Source of the DNA: Ruminococcus sp. | Lineage (GTDB): Bacteria; Bacillota; Clostridia; Oscillospirales; Acutalibacteraceae | Assembly (NCBI GenBank): GCA_017502425.1 | Contig: JAFVVB010000177.1 | Span: 1 to 15,755, forward strand | Reading direction: 5' to 3' | DNA length: 15,755 nt | Part shown: positions 7,737 to 13,835 of the stretch, in pieces | Position numbering within the stretch: the first letter of the stretch is position 1 | Layout of the letters: the number at the start of each line of letters is the position of its first letter | Notes under the pieces: model-generated | The model's input: only the letters and a program-made list of their open reading frames with translations | The model's database searches: none | What the model was told of the DNA's origin: nothing | Program-made: the position numbers and the translations under genes

Positions 7737-9626
7737 TCAGTTTGTTTTATGGTTGAATGTAGGAACTATATCACAAAGCATCTCAACTGTCTTATCAGCA
7801 TCATTGAGCTCAGCATACTCTTTGAGTTTATCAAGTTTAGTAAGCAACTGCTGTGGTTCAATATCAATCTGATTACCGATGAAAATCTTTTTATTTGCGG
7901 TGGATTTAAGTCCTTCCTCGTCCATCAGAAGCTCTTCAAAGAGCTTTTCGCCCGGACGAAGACCCGTAAATCTGATTTCAACATCTTTATAAGGAACCTT
8001 ACCGTACATTCTTATGAGATTTTCCGCTAAAGTAGTAATCTTAACAGGGTCTCCCATATCAAGGACGAATATCTCACCACCACTAGCCATCGCACCTGCC
8101 TGAAGTACAAGTGACACAGCCTCAGGAATAGTCATAAAATATCTGATTATATCAGGGTGAGTAACAGTAACAGGCTTGCCTGCTTCTATCTGACGTCTGA
8201 AAAGCGGAATAACCGAACCATTAGAACCAAGCACGTTACCGAATCTGGTAGTAACGAATTCTGTTTTCGAGCCACTTTGAGATTTATACTGAACTATCAT
8301 CTCACAGCAACGCTTAGTAGCACCCATAACGTTAGTAGGATTTACCGCTTTATCGGTAGAAATCATAACAAACTTTTCGGTGTCGTATTTTTCAGCAAGG
8401 GTGACCATATTCCATGTGCCGAAGATATTATTCTTAACAGCTTCAGCCGGAGAAGTTTCCATCAGCGGAACGTGTTTATGCGCAGCCGCATGGAAAACCA
8501 CCTGAGGTTTGTATTCTTTGAAAATACATTCCATTTTATCATAGTCACGAACTGAGGCTATCAATGTTTCAAGATCCAGAGCTGACTCGAATTCAAGCTT
8601 TAACTCCTACTGGATATCATATGCGTTATTCTCATATATATCGACTATGATTATCTTCTTAGGTGCGTATTTTGCCACCTGTCGTACAAGCTCTGAACCG
8701 ATAGAACCGCCACCGCCTGTGACCATACAAACCTTATTTTCAATGAATTTTCTGATTTCCGATTTATCAAAGGTAATCGGCTCTCGACCAAGCAGATCTT
8801 CGATTTTAATATCTTTGACCTGATTTAATAGCTGAGGTTTATCATCGTCAAATAGTAGCTGACTTAAATACGGAACCATCTTGATTTTGCACTCAGTCTG
8901 AGAGCAAAGCTTCATTATGCTCTTTCTCTCTTCCTCGGTACACGATGGTATAGCAAAAAGTATGAGTTTGATCTTATATTCTTTACATATTCTCGGAATA
9001 TCTTTAGTAGTGCCGACAACTTCTATTCCCATAAGCTTAGTGTCACGTTTAGAAACATCGTCGTCAACCATACATACCGGAAGAATATTTCTCGACGGGT
9101 TATTCTCATCATTGTGTGCATTAGAGATATCGGTGAGAATCATTTTCGCAGCCTGTCCGGCTCCGACTATGAGTGTTCTCTCGTAATTTTCGGAACGTCC
9201 GAATTCAGTAAGGTCAATGAATGTGTGCTTGAATACGTATCTGAACAGGGTAACACTACCACATGTAATAAGAAAATCAACTAAATAGAATACCCAGTTG
9301 CCTTGTTTTTGAGCAAGGCTTGCGAAAAATATGCTTAGTGCAAAGCCTGACATAACTCCCACAGTACAGTAAACATAATCTTTTACACTGAATTCACGCC
9401 ACACTCTATTGTACGCTCCGCATATATACATCATAAAAAAGCAGAACAGCACATTTAAGAGTATTATCCATAAAATACGTATATCGTTAACTACATACGC
9501 TTCTTTAGATAAATCAAAAACAGTGCAAAATAGCGATAAAAAAGCATTTGAAACAAGCGCTGACAGCGATACTAAAACAGCATCGACTATCATTAGTAGG
9601 TTTTTGCGATGGTTAATCTTTTTCAT
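7737..9626 (-). pseudogene. Membrane-bound nucleotide-sugar 4,6-dehydratase (CapD/WbpM/PglF family), interrupted by one in-frame TAG
   Basis: This would convert UDP-GlcNAc to a 4-keto-6-deoxy sugar. Bases 8607-9626 encode 339 residues: four membrane helices (about 10-125), a first nucleotide-binding domain (TLIVGAGQAAK), the family signature DLLGREPITFD, then the second Rossmann loop VTGGGGSIGSE (302-312). Codon 340 is TAG (8607-8609), after ...ENNAYDIQ, where relatives have Gln (DIQQEL). The same frame then continues open (ELKLEFESALDLETLIASVRDYDK) to TGA at 7737, with KHVPLMETSP, the catalytic region ISTDKAVNP...MGATK (Ser423, Met434, Lys438; Met in place of Tyr is normal in this family) and LRPGEKLFEELL. 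Full length would be 629 residues. The 3' part has no start with a ribosome site. The start is ATG 9626, with GAGG 9 bases before it; ATG 9641 has none. It may be a nonsense allele, a sequencing error, or read through. Confidence 0.85.
8607..8609 (-). other. In-frame amber codon in the dehydratase gene
   Basis: Minus-strand codons read ATC CAG TAG GAG TTA. CAG to TAG is one transition, and both flanks align in one frame with the family. The complete genes in this window end in TAA or TGA, never TAG. Confidence 0.9.
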
Positions 9627-9652
9627 AATCATTTTCCTCATCTGAAATGCAC

Positions 9653-9673
9653 ATAATTACATACAGTAATTAT
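9653..9673. promoter_or_regulatory. Inverted repeat over the -10 box of the nucleotide-sugar operon (candidate operator)
   Basis: ATAATTAC (9653-9660) and GTAATTAT (9666-9673) are perfect reverse complements separated by ATACA. The repeat covers most of the -10 box (9669-9674) and the predicted start point of the minus-strand promoter, a typical repressor position. The regulator is unknown. Confidence 0.45.
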
Positions 9674-9698
9674 ACTCCATATACTATTATAATGTCAA
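9669..9698 (-). promoter_or_regulatory. Consensus sigma-A promoter of the dehydratase-galE-glmS operon
   Basis: On the minus strand perfect TTGACA (9693-9698) and perfect TATAAT (9669-9674) are separated by 18 bases. Both hexamers match consensus at every base, predicting a strong promoter unless repressed. Confidence 0.8.
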
Positions 9699-9745
9699 TA
9701 AAAACTATAATTTGACATATATTCTTTTCGTCACTAATACAACAC

Positions 9746-9755
9746 TAAAACAAAC
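9746..9755 (+). promoter_or_regulatory. Possible SpoIIID binding site upstream of spoIIID
   Basis: TAAAACAAAC fits the degenerate B. subtilis SpoIIID consensus WWRRACARNY (quoted from memory) at every position. It lies 7 bases upstream of the proposed sigma-E -35 element. Autoregulation is known in B. subtilis; here it is inferred. The match is A-rich and could be chance. Confidence 0.3.
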
Positions 9756-9762
9756 ACAAATG

Positions 9763-9791
9763 GAATATATAAACCTTCCGGGTCATATACA
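9763..9791 (+). promoter_or_regulatory. Likely sigma-E (mother-cell) promoter of spoIIID
   Basis: GAATATA (9763-9769), a 14-base spacer, and CATATACA (9784-9791) resemble sigma-E elements (an ATA-containing -35 and a CATA-containing -10). No good sigma-A pair is positioned for this gene. This fits the known sigma-E dependence of spoIIID. Confidence 0.55.
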
Positions 9792-9818
9792 TTACTACAA
9801 CTACTCGGAGGTTTTTGT

Positions 9819-10079
9819 ATGAAGGGCAATGTCGAACAGCGTGCACTAAAACTTGGAGAATACATAGCCAGCACCAGCGCCACGGTACGTCTGGCAGCTA
9901 AAAAATACAACATCAGTAAATCCACCGTACATAAAGACGTGAGCGAACGTTTAAAGCAGATAAATATGCCACTGTATAAAAGAGTCAGGAAAGTACTAGA
10001 TCAAAATAAAGAAGAACGGCACATCAGAGGCGGAATAGCCACAAAAGAAAAGTACAAAAAGCTGTGTAAAAAAGACTGA
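9819..10079 (+). CDS. spoIIID: Sporulation transcriptional regulator SpoIIID, 86 aa
   Basis: This small DNA-binding protein acts in the mother cell after engulfment begins, switching sigma-E genes on or off and preparing for sigma-K. The sequence matches the family along its length. Residues 23-45 (VRLAAKKYNISKSTVHKDVSERL) form the helix-turn-helix, with the invariant SKSTVHKD at 33-40. Residues 68-82 (HIRGGIATKEKYKKL) are the conserved basic C-terminal segment that also contacts DNA. At 86 residues it is slightly shorter than the B. subtilis protein (about 93). GGAGG (9807-9811) lies 7 bases before the start. It stands alone, with its own promoter and terminator. In Bacillus it sits beside mbl; here its neighbours are nucleotide-sugar genes. 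Its presence says the organism can sporulate, or descends from one that could. Confidence 0.97.
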   Translation: MKGNVEQRALKLGEYIASTSATVRLAAKKYNISKSTVHKDVSERLKQINMPLYKRVRKVLDQNKEERHIRGGIATKEKYKKLCKKD

Positions 10080-10086
10080 ATAAAGG

Positions 10087-10129
10087 CGTGCTGACAGCAT
10101 AACGCTATCGGCACGTCATTTTATTTTAT
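10087..10129 (+). terminator. Terminator of spoIIID
   Basis: CGTGCTGACAGC (10087-10098) pairs with GCTATCGGCACG (10104-10115) around loop ATAAC, with one mismatch and one G-T pair. A T-rich but interrupted tail follows (TCATTTTATTTTAT). Confidence 0.7.
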
Positions 10130-10157
10130 ACAGTAAACACATACTTACAACTTTCTC

Positions 10158-10186
10158 TTTACTTTACACGTGTTAAGTAGTATAAT
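10158..10186 (+). promoter_or_regulatory. Sigma-A-type promoter of the DegT-family aminotransferase
   Basis: TTTACT (10158-10163), a 17-base spacer, and perfect TATAAT (10181-10186) precede the gene. The spacer contains the 8-base palindrome ACACGTGT (10166-10173). A second TATAAT occurs at 10197-10202 but lacks a good -35. Confidence 0.65.
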
Positions 10187-10207
10187 CAACGTGGTATATA
10201 ATCGAAT

Positions 10208-10221
10208 TTATGATATCATAA
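10208..10221. repeat. 14-base palindrome abutting the aminotransferase ribosome binding site
   Basis: TTATGATATCATAA is self-complementary, and its last two bases are the first two of the AAGGAG ribosome site (10220-10225). It could be an operator or a weak hairpin near the site. It is AT-rich and may mean nothing. Confidence 0.3.
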
Positions 10222-10233
10222 GGAGATACTACT

Positions 10234-11439
10234 ATGAATATTCCGTTCTCACCACCTGATATTACTCAGGCAGAAATTGATCAGGTAGTAGAAGTTCTGA
10301 AAACCGGTTGGATCACCACCGGCCCAAAAACTAAACTTTTTGAGCAAAAAATTGCTAAAATGTGTAATACTCAGAAGGCTGTGTGTCTTTCTTCCCAGAC
10401 AGCATGTGCTGAAATGACCCTGCGTATTTTAGGAATCGGACCGGGAGACGAAGTTATCGTCCCTGCTTACACATATACCGCTTCCGCTTCTATTATTTAC
10501 CACGTAGGTGCTACTCCAGTGCTCGTTGACTGTGCAAAAAACAGTTACGAGATGGACTACGATAAAATGGAAGAGGCTATTAACGAAAAAACCAAAGCTA
10601 TCATTGCTGTTGATTTAGCAGGCATAGTATGCGACTACGACCGCATTTATGAAGCAGTGGAAAGAAAGCGTTCTATCTTCAAACCTTCCGATAACCCTAT
10701 CCAGCTTGCTTTGGGACGAGTTATCGTTATGAGCGACGCAGCTCATGCTTTCGGCGCTAAGTGGCACGGTAAGAATTGTGGAGAAATCGCCGATTTCACT
10801 AACTTCAGCTTCCACGCAGTTAAGAATATGACTACTGCTGAGGGTGGCGCAGCTACATGGAGAGAAATCAAAGGCATCGACTCTAACGAAATTTACAAGA
10901 AATTCATGCTCATGACCTTACACGGTCAGACTAAAGATGCTTTCGCTAAAAACAAAGGCTCCTCATGGGAGTACGATGTTGTTGACACTCAGTATAAATG
11001 CAATATGCCTGATATACTTTCGGCTTTAGGTCTTGCTCAGCTTGACAGATATGACGATATGCTCAAACGCAGACACGAGCTTATCAAGCGCTACAACGAA
11101 GCTCTCAAAGATCTTCCTATCGAAGTTCTCAATCACGAAGACCACACACATCGCTCCAGCGGTCATTTATACTTTGTGCGCTTTACTGGTAAGGATTGCG
11201 ATTACAGAAACGCTTTCTATGACAAGATGAAAGAAAAGGGAGTTGCGTGTAATGTCCACTTCAAACCGCTCCCTATGTTCACAGCATACAAAGCTAAGGG
11301 ATTTGATATCAAAAACTATCCTAACGCCTATGCTCAACATAAAAACCAGTTAACTCTCCCTATGAATACAGTTATCACCGATGAGCAGGCTCAGTACGTG
11401 CTCGACTGTTTCATAGAAACATTCAAAGAATTAGAATAA
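10234..11439 (+). CDS. DegT/DnrJ/EryC1/StrS-family PLP sugar aminotransferase, 401 aa
   Basis: Enzymes of this family transfer an amino group, usually from glutamate, to a keto group of a nucleotide sugar, giving amino-deoxy sugars for capsules, wall polymers or glycoproteins. The fold-type I features are complete. SSQTACAEMTLRILGIGPGDEVIVPAYTYTA is read as SSQTACAEM (53-61), GIGPGDEVI (67-75) and PAYTYTA (77-83). DAAHAFGA (168-175) gives Asp168, which pairs with the PLP ring nitrogen. SFHAVKNMTTAEGG (192-205) gives Lys197 as the Schiff-base lysine. LGLAQL and YPNAYAQHKNQLTLPM are the usual late motifs. An extra stretch of about 13-15 residues near 145-160 separates the DLAG and DAAH motifs compared with short relatives. 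AAGGAG lies 8 bases before the start. It is monocistronic. A natural substrate would be the 4-keto sugar made by the dehydratase across spoIIID, but this is inference. Confidence 0.93.
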   Translation: MNIPFSPPDITQAEIDQVVEVLKTGWITTGPKTKLFEQKIAKMCNTQKAVCLSSQTACAEMTLRILGIGPGDEVIVPAYTYTASASIIYHVGATPVLVDCAKNSYEMDYDKMEEAINEKTKAIIAVDLAGIVCDYDRIYEAVERKRSIFKPSDNPIQLALGRVIVMSDAAHAFGAKWHGKNCGEIADFTNFSFHAVKNMTTAEGGAATWREIKGIDSNEIYKKFMLMTLHGQTKDAFAKNKGSSWEYDVVDTQYKCNMPDILSALGLAQLDRYDDMLKRRHELIKRYNEALKDLPIEVLNHEDHTHRSSGHLYFVRFTGKDCDYRNAFYDKMKEKGVACNVHFKPLPMFTAYKAKGFDIKNYPNAYAQHKNQLTLPMNTVITDEQAQYVLDCFIETFKELE

Positions 11440-11453
11440 ACTCACCTTAGCGG

Positions 11454-11483
11454 AGGCTGTCCATACAGGACAGCCTTGATTTT
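11454..11483 (+). terminator. Terminator of the aminotransferase gene
   Basis: AGGCTGTCC (11454-11462) and GGACAGCCT (11468-11476) form a perfect 9-base-pair stem with loop ATACA, followed by TGATTTTT. Confidence 0.85.
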
Positions 11484-11540
11484 TCAAAAAAACGACACGC
11501 TTTGTTATTAATTTATTCATTTTTGTCCTTTTATTTATAC

Positions 11541-11546
11541 TATAAT
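11541..11546 (+). promoter_or_regulatory. Candidate -10 box for the two-component/HtrA operon
   Basis: Perfect TATAAT lies 70 bases before the response-regulator start. The -35 at 17 bases (CATTTT) is poor, so an activator or another sigma factor may be needed. An imperfect dyad (CAGT-TTAT-ACTG, 11574-11585, flanked by TTAATT and AATTAA) lies in the predicted leader. Confidence 0.4.
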
Positions 11547-11615
11547 TATTATGGAAATAATAATGAATTAATTCAGTTTATACTGATAATTAACTATTAT
11601 GACGGAGGGATTATT

Positions 11616-12305
11616 ATGAACAACGGAAAAATACTCATCGTTGATGACGATACCAATATCTGCGAATTACTCAGACTCTATATCGAAAAAGAAGGCTATT
11701 CTACCGCTATCGCTTATGATGGTGAACAAGCACTCGAGCTTTTCGAGAGAGAACAGCCTAACCTCATTTTACTTGACATAATGCTCCCTAAGCTCGACGG
11801 TTGGCAGGTATACAGAGAAATCAGAAAAACTTCTGACTGTCCTATCATTATGATTACCGCTAAAGGTGAGGTTTTTGATAAAATTCTCGGTCTTGAGCTT
11901 GGTGCAGATGATTACGTAGTAAAGCCTTTCGAGGCTAAAGAAATTGTCGCACGAGTACGTGCCGTGCTTCGCCGAGTAGGTTCAAACGATGAAGAAACCA
12001 TAAAGCAGGTTAACTGGGATAAGCTTTCCATCAACCTCACTAACTATGAATTAAAAGTAAATGGTGAAGCGGTTGATACCCCACATAAGGAGATGGAGCT
12101 TTTATATCACCTTGCGAGCAATCCTAATAAAGTATTCACCCGCGACCAGCTGCTTGATCAGGTATGGGGATTTGAATACTACGGTGACAGCCGTACAGTA
12201 GACGTTCACGTTAAAAGAATCAGAGAAAAAATAGACGGTGTTTCCGATAAATGGGAGCTTCGCACCGTATGGGGAGTAGGCTATAAATTTGAAGTCAAAG
12301 GTTAA
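11616..12305 (+). CDS. OmpR/PhoB-family response regulator, 229 aa
   Basis: This is a cytoplasmic DNA-binding regulator activated by phosphorylation. The receiver domain (1-~120) has the acidic cluster VDDD (9-12), Asp54 as phosphoacceptor in LILLDIMLP, Thr81 (ITAKGE) and Lys103 (VVKPF). The winged-helix DNA-binding domain (about 130-229) shows NPNKVFTRDQLLDQVWG and SRTVDVHVKRIREKI, typical of OmpR proteins. ATG 11616 is the right start: GGAGG (11604-11608) is 7 bases upstream, and the protein begins MNNGKILIVDDD. An in-frame reading from 11502 would add 38 residues with no family counterpart. It is first in an operon with the sensor kinase, which overlaps it by 17 bases, and HtrA. The layout recalls WalRK/CssRS-type envelope systems, but orthology is not established. 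Confidence 0.95.
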   Translation: MNNGKILIVDDDTNICELLRLYIEKEGYSTAIAYDGEQALELFEREQPNLILLDIMLPKLDGWQVYREIRKTSDCPIIMITAKGEVFDKILGLELGADDYVVKPFEAKEIVARVRAVLRRVGSNDEETIKQVNWDKLSINLTNYELKVNGEAVDTPHKEMELLYHLASNPNKVFTRDQLLDQVWGFEYYGDSRTVDVHVKRIREKIDGVSDKWELRTVWGVGYKFEVKG

Positions 12306-13833
12306 GAAACTCACAGCGTCTTTTAGCCGTTCTATACTTCAGAAATACGTGACCGTCAGCTTGCTTCTTATTTTCCTCAGTATGCTTGCGCTCGGTGTTA
12401 CTATGCTGTTTTTCGTAGCTGATTTCTGGGAAAGAGATAAAGAAGAAACCCTTATAGAAAACGCTAATCAAGTATCTTCCGTTATTTCTGCAGCATCAAA
12501 CTACAACACAGCTAACCACACCCTGATTATCGAGGACCCTGAGCTGTTCACAGTCACTATTTCTACCATAGCAAAAAGCGCAGACGCTAATATTATCGTA
12601 GTAAATAATAAAGGTAGAACACTCTACTGCTCAGAAGCACTCGAGTGTGCTCACACAAATAAAACAGTATCATCGGATATTCTGGGAAAAACTGTTTTCA
12701 ATAGCTTTTTCGAGTTTGGTACACTCGACGGTTATTACGAGGAAACTCACTACACCGCAGGTGTTCCGATAACCATGAATATCTCAGGCGACGAAGAAAT
12801 CATTGCTTTCTGCTACGTTTCTACCGAATCCGCATTCGTAGCGGGTCTTACTATGGCGATGATGAAAATCTTTATATCAGCCGCTGTAATAACATTACTT
12901 TTCTCGCTGATTTTAGTTTCCGTCCTGAGTTATAAACTCGCGCGCCCTCTGCGTCAGATGTCAGATGCAGCGAAAAAATTTGCTGTCGGCGACTTCTCGG
13001 CTCGAGTCAGCGTAACGGGAGAAGACGAAGTCGGTCAGCTTGCGGTTGCATTCAACCATATGGCAGATTCACTGACTGCCAGCGAAGGTATGAGACGCAG
13101 TTTCATAGCTAACGTCTCACACGAGCTCAAAACTCCTATGACCACTATCGCAGGATTTATCGACGGTATGCTCGACGGTACTATTGAACCATCAAAGCAC
13201 AGCCATTATATGAGAATCGTTTCTTTAGAAGTCAAGCGACTTTCAAGACTGGTTCAGTCTATGCTTTCTCTTTCGAGAATCGATAATGGTGAGCTCAAAC
13301 TAAACCGCAATGAATTTGAGATGTTCTCGGTTATCGTCAATGTACTTGCAGGATTTGAACCTCAGATATCAAAGAAAAATATTGAGATAAAAGGTCTTTC
13401 AAATTTCAGAAAACTTAAAGTCGATGCCGACCCTGACCTGATGCATCAGGTTATCTACAACCTCATTGAAAACGCCGTTAAATTTACTAACGATAACGGC
13501 TATATAGCTTTCAGCGCTGATATCACTAAATATGATATATCGGTATCTATCGAAAACAGTGGTCCGGGCATTCCGCCTGAGGACATAAGATACGTATTTG
13601 ATCGTTTCTATAAAACCGATAAAAGCCGAAGCATCGATAAAAAAGGTATGGGACTGGGACTATTCATCACCCGCTCTATCATGAGACTTCACGGCGGCTA
13701 TATATATGTTGAGTCCGAGCAGGACAAATACTGTCGTTTCACTTTCAAACTGCCTGTTATCAACAAACAGTATGAAAAGATGAAAAACAAAAACACGATA
13801 GAAACTACCGCAATTGATAAAACGGAGGAATAA
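12289..13833 (+). CDS. HAMP-domain sensor histidine kinase, 514 aa, TTG start
   Basis: This is the partner kinase of the preceding regulator, a membrane sensor. Membrane helix 1 is about 21-45 and helix 2 about 186-215. Between them lies a ~140-residue outside sensor region with ANIIVVNNKGR (100-110), a Cache/PAS-like strand. HAMP follows (about 216-268), then HisKA with phospho-acceptor His278 in FIANVSHELKTPM. The ATPase domain has the N box NLIENAVKFT (391-400), G1 ENSGPGIP (422-429), F box VFDRFYKTDKSR (436-447) and G2 KGMGLGLF (452-459). All key catalytic residues are present, so the kinase should be active. The start is TTG at 12289, inside the end of the regulator gene; no ATG or GTG is better placed, so translational coupling is likely. 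The tail after residue 490 is charged and not part of the ATPase fold. Confidence 0.95.
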   Translation: MKSKVKKLTASFSRSILQKYVTVSLLLIFLSMLALGVTMLFFVADFWERDKEETLIENANQVSSVISAASNYNTANHTLIIEDPELFTVTISTIAKSADANIIVVNNKGRTLYCSEALECAHTNKTVSSDILGKTVFNSFFEFGTLDGYYEETHYTAGVPITMNISGDEEIIAFCYVSTESAFVAGLTMAMMKIFISAAVITLLFSLILVSVLSYKLARPLRQMSDAAKKFAVGDFSARVSVTGEDEVGQLAVAFNHMADSLTASEGMRRSFIANVSHELKTPMTTIAGFIDGMLDGTIEPSKHSHYMRIVSLEVKRLSRLVQSMLSLSRIDNGELKLNRNEFEMFSVIVNVLAGFEPQISKKNIEIKGLSNFRKLKVDADPDLMHQVIYNLIENAVKFTNDNGYIAFSADITKYDISVSIENSGPGIPPEDIRYVFDRFYKTDKSRSIDKKGMGLGLFITRSIMRLHGGYIYVESEQDKYCRFTFKLPVINKQYEKMKNKNTIETTAIDKTEE

Positions 13834-13835
13834 AC

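Noticed and set aside
8157..8555. A 132-codon plus-strand open frame opposite the dehydratase
   Set aside because: It is antisense to conserved coding sequence, has no ribosome binding site that I can see and no recognisable domain. The other long antisense frames (for example 5502-5780 and 14019-14348) are shadows for the same reasons.
7737..8564. The 3' part of the dehydratase as an independent gene starting at TTG 8564
   Set aside because: There is no ribosome binding site before 8564, and the bases between the TAG and 8564 continue the same protein in the same frame.
8607..8609. Genome-wide reassignment of TAG to Gln
   Set aside because: One codon cannot show this, and I know of no established case in chromosomes of this bacterial group. 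A nonsense mutation or sequencing error is simpler, so recoding is kept only as something to test.
8589..8621. A run of common restriction sites (GAATTC, AAGCTT, GATATC, CATATG) beside the amber codon that looks like a cloning polylinker
   Set aside because: The same bases encode residues fitting the dehydratase family in one continuous frame (NAYDIQ, then ELKLEF), with no insertion or shift. The clustering is chance.
9712..9740. TTGACA (9712-9717) with TAATAC as a sigma-A promoter for spoIIID
   Set aside because: The -10 matches only half of the consensus positions, and a better-placed sigma-E-like pair lies closer to the gene.
11502..11615. A 38-residue N-terminal extension of the response regulator
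   Set aside because: The stretch is AT-rich, contains the candidate -10 box, and has no family match. A perfect ribosome site points to ATG 11616.
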